From Tenacibaculum adriaticum (GTDB lineage: Bacteria; Bacteroidota; Bacteroidia; Flavobacteriales; Flavobacteriaceae): a stretch of DNA of 64,000 nucleotides. The translations under genes and the position numbers were made by a program. The DNA lies in assembly GCF_008124875.1 (NCBI RefSeq), contig NZ_VNIA01000002.1, forward strand, positions 620,001 through 684,000. Reading direction: 5' to 3'. Positions within the stretch are counted from its first letter, which is position 1; each line of letters begins with the position of its first letter. The notes under the pieces are model-generated. The model was not told the origin of the DNA. It saw nothing but the letters and a program-made list of their open reading frames with translations, and searched no databases. This document shows, in pieces, positions 9,191 to 18,400 of the stretch.

Positions 9191-9556
9191 ATGAGCAGTA
9201 ATTTATTCATTCCTAAAACTTGTAAGCATTGCGGTAATGCGTTTACAGCACGCACAACAGTTACTAAATACTGTGGTGATACTTGTGCAAAAAGGGCATA
9301 TAAGGCTCGCAAGCGTCAAGAAAAAATCCAAGCTACTCTTACTGAAGATATGCAACAGCAAAAACAAGTTGTTGAAGTTCACAATCCTAATGCTGTAAAT
9401 AACAAAGATTTTTTAAGCGTTACAGAAGCCTCACAACTTATTGGTGTGAGTAGATGGACCATTCAAAGAATGATTCAACAAGGACGTTTAAAAGCAGTTC
9501 CTTTTGGTAGAAAGCGTATTGTGGCCAGATGGCAAATAGAAAACCTCTTTAATTAA
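9191..9556 (+). CDS. zinc-ribbon plus excisionase-type helix-turn-helix protein
   Basis: A 121-residue protein starting MSSNLFIPKTCKHCGNAF. Residues about 10-35 hold a Cys-rich knuckle (CKHC ... YCGDTC) likely to bind zinc. After a Gln-rich linker, residues about 70-120 form an HTH_17/MerR-type winged helix (LSVTEASQLIGVSRWTIQRMIQQGRLKAV in part) typical of excisionases and small DNA-binding proteins next to Bacteroidota integrases. The frame stays open upstream to a TTG at 9101, but that stretch is the iteron array, so the ATG at 9191 is chosen. It ends 7 bp before the integrase and is probably co-transcribed with it. Role as recombination directionality factor is inferred. Confidence 0.75.
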   Translation: MSSNLFIPKTCKHCGNAFTARTTVTKYCGDTCAKRAYKARKRQEKIQATLTEDMQQQKQVVEVHNPNAVNNKDFLSVTEASQLIGVSRWTIQRMIQQGRLKAVPFGRKRIVARWQIENLFN

Positions 9557-9563
9557 TTCCATT

Positions 9564-10658
9564 ATGAAAGTAACATTAAGACAACGCAAGAAGAACGACA
9601 AAATAAGCCTGTATTTAGATTACTATCATAAAGGTAAACGTAAAACCGAATACTTACGCTTATACCTTACACCAAATCCTAAAACCAAAACGGAAAGAGA
9701 GGTAAATAGGAAAACGAAGCAACTTGCAGAAACTATTTGTGCACAACGACAGATTGAAATTCAAAACGGTATTTATGGCTTTCAAGATATTGAAAAGCTA
9801 AAAGGCAGTTTTATTACTTACATCACAGCTTTAGCAGAAAAGAAAAATACAAGCTCTGGCAACTATGGAAATTGGAATAGTATGCTAAAACATTTAAAAA
9901 AGTTTTGTCCAACTGATGTTAGTTTTCAAGACATAGACAAATCATTTGTTGAGCGTTTCAAAGAGTATTTAGATAAAGATGCAATAAGTAGAGCAGGTAA
10001 AAAACTGTCTCAAAATTCAAAATATTCATATTTCGGAAAATTTTCAGCAGCATTAAAACAGGCGGTCAAGGATGGTATTTTAAAAGTAAATCCTGCAAAT
10101 GGTGTTGAATACTTCAAACAAGGCGAACCTCAACGAGAATTTTTAACGCTTGATGAATTACAAAAAGTAGTTAATACAGAATGTGAACTGCCTATTTTAA
10201 AGAATGCTTTTATTTTTTCAGCTTTAACCGGATTACGTTGGTCAGATATTGAAAAACTAATATGGTCAGAAATCCAGCACTCTAAAGAAATGGGATATTA
10301 TATCAGGTTTAGACAAAAGAAAACTAAAGGTGTTGAAACCTTACCAATATCAGACCAAGCAAGAAATCTATTAGGAGAAAAAGGTAATCCAGATGATAAA
10401 GTGTTTGATGGCTTACATTATAGTGCCTGGTCTAACTTAAAGCTACAACAATGGATGATGAAAGCAGGTATTACTAAAAATATAACCTTCCATTGCGCGC
10501 GCCATACCTACGCTACCTTACAATTAACATTGGGTACAGACATATATACAGTATCAAAATTATTAGGTCATAAAGAATTACGCACTACACAGATATATGC
10601 TAAAGTAATTGACGATAAAAAGAAAGAAGCGGCTAACCGTATTCAACTGGATTTATAA
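9564..10658 (+). CDS. tyrosine recombinase (island integrase)
   Basis: A 364-residue site-specific recombinase with an N-terminal arm-binding region, a SAM-like core-binding domain (about 80-180) and a C-terminal catalytic domain. The catalytic set is complete: R225 (GLRWSD), a Lys in the KKTKG hairpin (252-255), H310 and R313 (HCARHT), H336 (LLGHK) and the nucleophile Y345 (TTQIYAK). It lies next to attL, as expected for the enzyme that integrates and excises the island at mnmE. Its stop codon overlaps the ATG of the next gene (TAATG). Confidence 0.93.
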   Translation: MKVTLRQRKKNDKISLYLDYYHKGKRKTEYLRLYLTPNPKTKTEREVNRKTKQLAETICAQRQIEIQNGIYGFQDIEKLKGSFITYITALAEKKNTSSGNYGNWNSMLKHLKKFCPTDVSFQDIDKSFVERFKEYLDKDAISRAGKKLSQNSKYSYFGKFSAALKQAVKDGILKVNPANGVEYFKQGEPQREFLTLDELQKVVNTECELPILKNAFIFSALTGLRWSDIEKLIWSEIQHSKEMGYYIRFRQKKTKGVETLPISDQARNLLGEKGNPDDKVFDGLHYSAWSNLKLQQWMMKAGITKNITFHCARHTYATLQLTLGTDIYTVSKLLGHKELRTTQIYAKVIDDKKKEAANRIQLDL

Positions 10659-11605
10659 TGAAAGGAAGTATATTTTCAAGTTTGGTTTCTATAACCAATG
10701 GCTTGCATAGAGATAATAGACAGGAAAAGGATTTTAAATTCCTATTGTCTGATTTTAAATTAAATCCAAAAGCCAATAACGCAGTTTTTAAAGTAAACTT
10801 TAAAAAGCCTTTAAATGCGAAAAAAGAATACTACCAAAAGGTAATATTTAATGAAACAGAAAATACAGTAGCATCTTTTGTAAAGGAATTTCCTAAAAAT
10901 GCAACTACATCAGAAAATAAATATAGCTTTACTATTCTTCTTAATAAATTTGATAAGTACTTAAATGACATTGCAACTTATATCAATAAAAGAGGAATAA
11001 CAGCAGATTTAAATAATGATGACAATCATATCATAAACTACTTAAAAGTGTCTGCTATAAGATTGTATGCTGAACTACAAGAGCAATACGGTCAGTTTTC
11101 AGAAAACACAACATTTTCTATTTCAGAAATTGCAGAAAAATACTTTAATGATGAAACTTTTGATGTTAATGTGATAGAAAAGAGCACCACTAAAAAAGTT
11201 GCTACCAAAAAAACATCAAAAACGAAAGCAAAACCAAAGACTTCTTTCGGATATAAAAGTAATGACACTTCAACTTTGCTAACTGTGCTCAAACTGGTAA
11301 ATCTAAAAATAGATTTGTTAGATAACCGTACAACTGTAGAACAGTTGCACGAACTCTTATTAGCAAAAGATTTCACAAATACAGAATCGCAAATTTATCT
11401 TCAATGCGAGACGACACAGTTTAGTTACCTTGTAACAAAACTTAAACCATTTTTTATTTATTTCAATCCTACGGCAATAGAACGTTCTGGAAAATTTGTT
11501 ACCAAAACAGGTACGCTATTAAAGGCTAATAATCTTCACAAAAACAAAGTTCATAACCCAAAAGAAAAGGAAGAAATAGATAAAATTATCCAACAACTGC
11601 AATAA
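10658..11605 (+). CDS. island protein of unknown function
   Basis: A 315-residue soluble protein that is translationally coupled to the integrase (overlap of one base). An N-terminal alpha/beta region (1-165) is joined by a Lys/Thr-rich linker (about 175-195) to a C-terminal helical domain containing LCETTQFSYLV-like and FNPTAIERSGKF segments. I recall similar C-terminal domains (possibly DUF6617) beside integrases in Flavobacteriaceae islands, but I am not certain of the family name. No catalytic residues can be pointed to. Its coupling to the integrase suggests a role in island maintenance or recombination. Confidence 0.6.
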   Translation: MKGSIFSSLVSITNGLHRDNRQEKDFKFLLSDFKLNPKANNAVFKVNFKKPLNAKKEYYQKVIFNETENTVASFVKEFPKNATTSENKYSFTILLNKFDKYLNDIATYINKRGITADLNNDDNHIINYLKVSAIRLYAELQEQYGQFSENTTFSISEIAEKYFNDETFDVNVIEKSTTKKVATKKTSKTKAKPKTSFGYKSNDTSTLLTVLKLVNLKIDLLDNRTTVEQLHELLLAKDFTNTESQIYLQCETTQFSYLVTKLKPFFIYFNPTAIERSGKFVTKTGTLLKANNLHKNKVHNPKEKEEIDKIIQQLQ

Positions 11606-11607
11606 AA

Positions 11608-11665
11608 AACAGTAAGAATAGTAAGAAACCTTACTGTTGTCTTACCCTTGTTTTACACTCTTACT
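11608..11665. repeat. cluster of AGTAAG / CTTACT words with a 9-bp hairpin
   Basis: AGTAAG occurs at 11611 and 11620, and its complement CTTAC(T/C) at 11630, 11641 and 11660. The first and third copies form a perfect hairpin, AACAGTAAG (11608-11616) with CTTACTGTT (11630-11638). No T-run follows. The cluster lies just upstream of the HTH/primase operon and could be a replication origin or regulator-binding site, or a weak terminator. Confidence 0.45.
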
Positions 11666-11717
11666 AAAATCGAGAAGCCAATTTTGAACCTTTGTCCTGT
11701 TCTTGAAAACCAAGAAT

Positions 11718-11735
11718 GACATTTGGCCAGATGTC
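11718..11735. promoter_or_regulatory. 18-bp dyad, candidate operator of the HTH/primase operon
   Basis: GACATTTGGCCAGATGTC is a near-perfect palindrome (one mismatched pair) centred on TGGCCA. It lies 30 bp before the ATG at 11766, where a repressor would act. The binding protein is unknown; the two downstream HTH proteins are the obvious candidates. Confidence 0.45.
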
Positions 11736-11765
11736 CATTTACTATAAACTAAAATTTTATTAGTT

Positions 11766-12065
11766 ATGGACGAAATATTAGAACGTCTCAAAATTATTGA
11801 ACAGCACGTTTTAGACAGAAACATTATTGTAAAAAACGTATTGAGCTTCAACGAAGCGTGTAAGTTTTTGGAATTATCACAATCCCATTTATACAAACTT
11901 ACAAGTACAGGAACCATTCCACATTATAAACCGAATGGAAAGAAAATTTATTTTAACAGAGTCGAATTAGAAGAATGGTTATTAAGTAACCGTGTTGATT
12001 CACAAGATGAAATCGAACAGCAAGCTGCCGATTACCTAATTAAGAAAGGAGCGGTGAAGTTATGA
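11766..12065 (+). CDS. helix-turn-helix (HTH_17, excisionase-like) protein
   Basis: A 99-residue DNA-binding protein. A short N-terminal helix (possible dimer contact, 1-22) is followed by the HTH_17 winged helix, with FNEACKFLELSQSHLYKL as the helix-turn-helix and HYKPNGKKIYFNRVELEEWL as the wing and last helix. Such proteins typically begin the replication module of Bacteroidota mobilizable elements. The next gene overlaps its stop codon by ATGA, so the two are coupled. Whether it acts as excisionase, replication initiator helper or regulator cannot be told from sequence. Confidence 0.8.
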   Translation: MDEILERLKIIEQHVLDRNIIVKNVLSFNEACKFLELSQSHLYKLTSTGTIPHYKPNGKKIYFNRVELEEWLLSNRVDSQDEIEQQAADYLIKKGAVKL

Positions 12066-12358
12066 CTGAAATAATCGATTTAATCTTGGCACTCTCGCAA
12101 GATATCAAGGACTTAAAAGCACGTATCGAATTGTTGCGACAATCGAGAGCAGAAGTATTAAAGGATACGTGGATAGACAATCAAGATGTATTGCAGACTT
12201 TACATATTAGTAAGCGTACGTTGCAAACTTTAAGAACCAATGGCACTTTGCCTTACAGCAAAGTAAAAGGTAAATTTTACTATAGAGTTGCTGACATAGA
12301 GCAATTGCTTCAAGATAACTACTACAACCATAATTTCAAGCAAGATGGAAATAAGTAG
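12062..12358 (+). CDS. second helix-turn-helix (HTH_17) protein
   Basis: A 98-residue protein with an N-terminal amphipathic helix (1-30) and an HTH_17 domain (about 38-90; NQDVLQTLHISKRTLQTL then YSKVKGKFYYRVADIEQLL). It resembles the preceding gene product in layout, so the two may have arisen by duplication and could form a heterodimer. It starts within the stop of the upstream gene and overlaps the next gene by 14 bases, a tight operon arrangement with the primase genes. Confidence 0.8.
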   Translation: MTEIIDLILALSQDIKDLKARIELLRQSRAEVLKDTWIDNQDVLQTLHISKRTLQTLRTNGTLPYSKVKGKFYYRVADIEQLLQDNYYNHNFKQDGNK

Positions 12359-13253
12359 AGAAGCAATTTTAGACAAAACACATTATGGCTTAAAGATTTA
12401 TGCCTATGTGTTAAGACAGTATTATCCTGATACAACAGTCCTTTCCGTAAAAGGAAGGGACTGCGGGATAACTCGTAACCCATTTAATGGTGGAAAAGAA
12501 ACTTTACGGATTCATATTGATGGAGTGATTGCAACCCATAGAGATACCGAACTAAAAACCTTTAACGGTGATGTATTTGAATTTGCCAAATATCATTTTA
12601 AAACTATTGATGAAGCTGATTTATTGCAGAAAATAAATGAAGCAGTACATCTGAATTTAGAAATCAAAGAAAATGACGAGTTAGAATGGTTAAACGAACC
12701 AGACGATACCTGGTATGCTTACTGTAGCTTTTTCAAAGCACCTGTTCGTAATGTATTTCCTGCGGAAACATTGCGACTGCATCAAATATTTGCATTAATC
12801 ACAAGTGATAAATACAAAAGGATTACTGAAGAATTAAGAGCAATTACCAATGTAAAAGAAGCACGTAAATTCAAAGCAAATCGCTTTGATTACGTAACAC
12901 TTTCAGGAACATTTGAAAAACGAAGTGATAACAATTTGCTAAAGCATTCTAATCTATTAACGATTGATTTTGACCATTTAGAGAATTTACAAGAGTTAAG
13001 AACACAACTCTTAAATGATGAATATTTTGAAACCGAAATGCTATTCATATCACCATCTGGTGATGGTTTAAAATGGATTATTAGAATAGATGTTTCAGAA
13101 GTATCACATTCAGAATATTTCACAGCAGTAGCAAATTACATTAAACACAATTATAACATTGAGGTTGACCAGTCAGGTAAAGACGTTTCCAGAGCGTGTT
13201 TTTTACCATATGACCCAACAGCCTTTCTACATAAAAGACATCAAGCATTATGA
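12345..13253 (+). CDS. BT4734/VirE-N-type primase-like protein
   Basis: A 302-residue protein. Residues 1-100 resemble the N-terminal part of Bacteroidota mobile-element primases. Residues about 130-302 match the BT4734/BF3469 (VirE N-terminal) family, which has an archaeo-eukaryotic primase-like fold. Visible elements are LLTIDFDHL (acidic metal site), SPSGDGLKW (nucleotide-binding turn) and DQSGKDVSRACFLPYD near the end. It should make primers or open DNA for replication of the excised island together with the ATPase encoded next, whose ATG overlaps this gene's stop (ATGA). Catalytic activity is inferred from motifs only. Confidence 0.8.
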   Translation: MEISREAILDKTHYGLKIYAYVLRQYYPDTTVLSVKGRDCGITRNPFNGGKETLRIHIDGVIATHRDTELKTFNGDVFEFAKYHFKTIDEADLLQKINEAVHLNLEIKENDELEWLNEPDDTWYAYCSFFKAPVRNVFPAETLRLHQIFALITSDKYKRITEELRAITNVKEARKFKANRFDYVTLSGTFEKRSDNNLLKHSNLLTIDFDHLENLQELRTQLLNDEYFETEMLFISPSGDGLKWIIRIDVSEVSHSEYFTAVANYIKHNYNIEVDQSGKDVSRACFLPYDPTAFLHKRHQAL

Positions 13254-15001
13254 CAAAAATATTTAACCCAAAAGATTGGTTAGAAGTTCCTAAAGAGCAA
13301 CCTCAACCAAAAAGCAACACGGCAACAACTAATGTTGTTGCTGTTGCTGATAACGACATTGAATCCTACATTTCAGCAATCGAGCAATCAGGTTTGGACA
13401 TAACAGGAAACTATGCAACTTGGAGAGATTTAGGTTTTGCTTTAGCTGAAGAATATGGAGAAACAGGAAGAGATTATTTCCACCGAATAAGCAAAAACTA
13501 TGCGGGCTATGATTCAAAAGAATGTGATGAACAATTCAACAAATGCTTAAATGCAAAAGGACACGGAATTACTATTGCTACCTTTTACCATAACGCACAT
13601 CAATCAGGTATCAAACCGACCAAACAACAGTACAACAACGAAGTTGCAACAAACGTTGCAACTATTGTTGATACACCCAACCAAGCAATGCCAACAATAC
13701 CGGATGAGGTATTTAATACCTTACCGCAGTTTTTACAACAAGTTGTAAATCCAGCGAGCAGTCAAGAGGAAAAGGACATTTTGTTGTTAGGAGCTTTAAC
13801 GGCTTTTAGTGCCTGCTTTCCTAAACTCTTTGGTATCTACGACCAACGTAAGGTGTTTGCTAATTTATATCTTTTTGTAACTGCACCTGCATCTGCAGGT
13901 AAAGGCAGGCTTAATCAAATTAAAAATTTGGTAGAACCTGTTCACAAGTTAAAACGTGAGCAAGCCAAAGTTCTAAAGCAACAATTTAATACAGAAATGG
14001 CAACTTATAATATGAACAAGGGTAAAGATGAAAACTTGGAAAAACCGAGTAAACCACCAGAACGAATGCTGTTTATTCCTGCTAACAATAGTGTAACAGG
14101 CGTATATCAATTAATTTCTGATAATGATGGTAGAGGATTAATTTTTGAAACCGAAGGAGATACATTAGCACAAGCCTTTAAAAGCGATTATGGTAATTAT
14201 TCCGATGGATTTCGTAAAGCCTTTCATCACGAAACCATAAGCTATTATCGTAGAACCGATAGAGAATATGTAGATATTGAGAAACCGTGTTTATCAACAG
14301 TATTATCAGGGACACCAAAACAAGTGGCAACCTTAATACCCAATGCCGAAAATGGCTTGTTCAGTCGCTTTATGTTCTACTATATGAATATCAAACCAAC
14401 TTGGAAAAACGTGTTTCAAAATAGCAATAAAGTAGGTTTAGACGATTACTACAACCAATTGGGTAGCGAGTTTTTAGAACTGTACAAAACCCTGAAAAAC
14501 AATCCAGAGATTGAAATACGGTTAACTACAACCCAACAACAGCAATTCAATACGTTTTTTGAATCTTTACAGACCAAATACATCAACCTACAACCCGAAG
14601 AGTACATCGCAACGATAAGGCGTTTAGGCTTAATTGCGTTTAGGATAATGATGCTATTCACAGCATTTCGTATTATGGAAGATGGTGATGTAAACGCAAC
14701 TAAAGAATGTGAGGATATGGATTTTAAAAACGCACTAACCATAATTTCAATTTTAGTAAAACACAGTAGTAAAGTTTTTAACGACTTACCTATTGAGCAA
14801 AAAGCAACAAAACGATTAAATAGAAAGGAACGCTTTTTAGAAAGTTTACCAAAGCAGTTTAGCAGACAAGAGTATTTAGATTTAGCCACAAAACAGAGCA
14901 TACCACATAAAACCGCAGAAGGTTATATTACCAAATTTGTTGATGCAGGATTAATACACAGAGAAGCACACAATAACTACTCAAATCCTGCAAAGACATA
15001 G
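13250..15001 (+). CDS. PriCT-2 / DUF3987 replication ATPase
   Basis: A 583-residue protein. Residues about 38-118 form a PriCT_2 primase C-terminal helical domain (YATWRDLGFALAEEYG). Residues about 150-540 form a DUF3987 domain with a Walker A-like loop APASAGKGR (212-220). A winged-helix-like C-terminus follows (RKERFLESLPKQFSRQEYL). It overlaps the primase-like gene by four bases, and together they look like a split primase-helicase for island replication, a common pairing in Bacteroidota elements. Helicase activity is inferred. Confidence 0.82.
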   Translation: MTKIFNPKDWLEVPKEQPQPKSNTATTNVVAVADNDIESYISAIEQSGLDITGNYATWRDLGFALAEEYGETGRDYFHRISKNYAGYDSKECDEQFNKCLNAKGHGITIATFYHNAHQSGIKPTKQQYNNEVATNVATIVDTPNQAMPTIPDEVFNTLPQFLQQVVNPASSQEEKDILLLGALTAFSACFPKLFGIYDQRKVFANLYLFVTAPASAGKGRLNQIKNLVEPVHKLKREQAKVLKQQFNTEMATYNMNKGKDENLEKPSKPPERMLFIPANNSVTGVYQLISDNDGRGLIFETEGDTLAQAFKSDYGNYSDGFRKAFHHETISYYRRTDREYVDIEKPCLSTVLSGTPKQVATLIPNAENGLFSRFMFYYMNIKPTWKNVFQNSNKVGLDDYYNQLGSEFLELYKTLKNNPEIEIRLTTTQQQQFNTFFESLQTKYINLQPEEYIATIRRLGLIAFRIMMLFTAFRIMEDGDVNATKECEDMDFKNALTIISILVKHSSKVFNDLPIEQKATKRLNRKERFLESLPKQFSRQEYLDLATKQSIPHKTAEGYITKFVDAGLIHREAHNNYSNPAKT

Positions 15002-15012
15002 TTAAGGATTTC

Positions 15013-15054
15013 GAGGATTTAAGGAAATGATTAAATGGATTTCCTCAAATCCTC
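15013..15054. repeat. two-part hairpin after the replication module
   Basis: GAGGATTT (15013-15020) pairs with AAATCCTC (15047-15054), and GGAAAT (15023-15028) with ATTTCC (15039-15044), separated by an AA/TC internal loop. It starts 12 bp after the stop of the DUF3987 gene. No T-run follows, so it may act as a terminator that needs other signals or as an mRNA 3' stabiliser. Confidence 0.55.
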
Positions 15055-15156
15055 AACTTCCTCATTACCTGTTAATAACTGTTTATATCTTTTTACTTTC
15101 CTTTTGTTTCCTTTTATTAAATTAGACAAATATTGACAAGTCAAAATATCTCTAAA

Positions 15157-15456
15157 ATGACATTTGGTAATTATATAAGGAAGTTAAGGGAAGAAAAGCA
15201 ACTATTACTGCGTGAGGTTGCCTCTCAAATGAACATTGATACCGCCTTATTAAGTAAAATTGAACGTGGGACTCGTATTGCCAGAAAGGAACAAGTAGAA
15301 GATTTAGCAAAGGCTTTAAACAAAAGTGAAAGTGAGTTACTAAAGTTTTGGATGGCTGATAAAATTGTCAATATGCTTAAAGATGAATCCAACAGTACGG
15401 AAATCCTCAAAAAAGTAGAAGAAGAAATTAAGAACTTAACCAACCAAAAAAAGTAG
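15157..15456 (+). CDS. XRE-family regulator (R-M controller-like)
   Basis: A 99-residue Cro/CI-type HTH protein (FGNYIRKLREEKQLLLREVA, then a second helix with DTALLSKIERGTR) plus a C-terminal helical tail rich in Lys and Glu. The ATG at 15157 is preferred over an in-frame TTG eight codons earlier, because the HTH fold begins directly after it. It ends 6 bp before the restriction-modification gene, the position of controller proteins that time R-M expression. It may set expression of the R-M gene and perhaps of the Argonaute gene downstream. Confidence 0.85.
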   Translation: MTFGNYIRKLREEKQLLLREVASQMNIDTALLSKIERGTRIARKEQVEDLAKALNKSESELLKFWMADKIVNMLKDESNSTEILKKVEEEIKNLTNQKK

Positions 15457-15462
15457 CTTTAA

Positions 15463-18400
15463 ATGGCATTATTTCAAACATCAGTATTAAAAACATATCT
15501 GGCGCAACAAGATAATTCAGTAGTAGAACGTGCCTATAAAAAATATACCAAGTATTTTCATAATGCTACCATTCAAGAGAATATTAAAAACTCTAAAGAA
15601 GAGCAATACCAGGCAAAGTTTCTGGACGAGCTGTTTGTCAATGTCTTGGGTTATACGCTAAATCCAAAGCCTAATTTTAATATTACTACCGAGTTTAAAA
15701 ACCAAAAAGGAGCAGGAAAAGCAGATGGAGCTATTTTAAAGGAAACCAAAGCTATTGGAGTTATTGAGCTAAAGGGAACCAACACCAAAGATTTAGAAAG
15801 CATCCGTAAACAGGCATTCGACTATAAAGCCAACCAAAAGGGTTGTGTGTATGTCATCACATCCAACTTTGAGAAGTTGCGGTTTTACATCAATGATGCT
15901 ACCGAGTTTTTAGAGTTTAATCTCTTTCAGTTAGCGCCCGAAGAATTTGCTTTAATGCACCTGTGCTTACAAAAGGATAACATTCTCAACAATCTACCAT
16001 TAACCATTAAAGAAGCGTCTTTAGTTGAGGAAGACAAGATTACCAAACAGTTTTACAACGACTATTCCGTATTTAAACGCGAACTCTTTAGAGACCTCGT
16101 AAAACGAAATGCCAAACGCCTAAAACAAAATGTCATTGCGAGCGAAGCGCGGCAATCTCATAATGGAGACGATAGCACCGAACTAAAAGCACTCGAAAAA
16201 AACGTAAAACTATCCCTATTCAAAAAATCACAGAAACTCATAGACCGTTTTCTGTTCATTTTCTTTGCCGAAGATAGAGACCTATTACCACCAAATTCAA
16301 CCATACAGATATTAGATAAGTGGAAAGCCGACATCGATTTTGGAGACGAACGCCCATTGTATAACCTTTTTAAACAATATTTTCATTTTTTAGATGAAGG
16401 TAGAAAAGGCACAACATCAAGAGCTGAAATATATGCCTACAATGGCGGATTGTTTAAACCGGATGCCATTTTAGATAGTTTGGAGATTGATGATGACTTG
16501 CTTTACAAACACGCCTATAAACTCGCTAAATACGATTTTAGCAGTCAGGTAGATGTCAATATTTTAGGGCACATTTTTGAAAACTCACTTAACGAAATAG
16601 AAAGTGTTAATGCCGAAATTGAAGGTGGCGAGTTCGATAAGCAAAAGAGTAAGCGTAAAAAAGATGGCGTGTTCTACACACCCAAATACATTACCAAATA
16701 CATTGTAGAAAATACCGTTGGTAAACTTTGCCAAGAGAAAAAAGACCAATTAGGTTTTAAGGAAGAAGCCTATTTCGAGATTAAAAAGGGAACACACCAA
16801 AACACCAAAAAGCAACTATTAGAAGTTTTAGATAATTACAGAGCGTGGTTACTGCAAATAACCATTTGCGACCCAGCTTGTGGCTCTGGTGCATTTTTAA
16901 ACCAAGCGTTAGATTTTCTTATTAAAGAACACCGTTACATCGATGAGCTAAAAGCAAAAGTATTAGGTGGTGGCCTTATATTAAGCGATATAGAAAACAC
17001 CATTTTAGAAAACAATATTTATGGCGTAGACCTTAATGAAGAATCTGTAGAAATTGCCAAACTATCGCTATGGTTACGCACCGCACAACCACGCCGGAAA
17101 CTAAACGATTTAAGCAACAATATAAAATGTGGCAACTCATTAATTGATAGCAAAACCGTTGCAGGAGATAAAGCCTTTAATTGGCAACAAGAATTTCCAC
17201 AGATATTCAATCCGTCATTGCGAGGAGGCACAACGAAGCAATCTGCTGATGTAAAACAAGGATTTGATGTAATAATTGGAAATCCACCTTATGTGAGAGC
17301 AGAATTGCTTACAAACTATTTAGGCTATTTTGAAAAGAATTATTCAGTTTACCATTCAGCAAGTGATTTATTTGCTTATTTCTATGAGTTAGGTTCAAAA
17401 ATCATTAATGACAATGGATTAATGGGTTACATATCAAATACCTTTGATAAAACAACAGCTGGGAAAGTATTAAGAGAATATTTAACCAATAAAACAAGCC
17501 TAAAAGAATATATTGACTTTACAGAAGTACAAATATTTGAAGGAGCGACCACATATCCTGTTATAATTATTCTGGAAAACGGAGTAGGAAAGGATTGCAA
17601 TTTTAAATACATTAAAATTCCCAAAATTGCTCAAAGTAGAGTAATTGATATTGATAATGAAAATGAAATACAAGTTTTACAATCTTCTTTAAATTCAAAG
17701 TCTTGGTCATTTTTATCAGTTGGAATGGCTAATATTTTCAACAAAATTTTACAACATACTAATTTAAGAGACAAATATGGAAAATGTTATTATGGTGTTA
17801 AAACTGCCTTAAATGATGCTTTTATAATTGATAATAATTGGTCATTTTCAGAACATATAAAGCCAATTTTAGAAGGAAAGGAAATAAAAAAATGGAATGT
17901 TCAAAAGGTAGAGCAAAAGCTAATTTTGTTTAAAAGTAAATGGACTAATGAAGTTTATGCTAATCAATCTTCAGAGACTGAAAAACTTGAAAGTTTAATA
18001 AAAGATTTTCCTCAAATTTTCAATCATTTGTTGTCTTTTAAAGAAAGAGCAATAAAACGTTATGACCAAGGTGATTATTGGTGGGAATTAAGAAATTGTG
18101 CTTATTATGATTTATTTGAGAAACCAAAAATAATTTTCCCCAATCTTCAAAACACTAATAAATTCTGTTTTGATTCAATAGGAACATTTGTTAATGCACC
18201 AGCAGTCTTTCTTCCTGTTAACAGTAAAGCATTATTGTGTGTTCTAAATTCCAAAATAGTTTGGGAGTTTCTTAAATCTATTTGTGTTGTAAGAAGTGGT
18301 GGTTATATTGAGGTAAAACCGCAATACTTTGAACAAATTCCAATTCCAGAAATTAAAAATGAGTCTGCATTAGAAAGTAAAGCTAATACCGTAATTGAAC

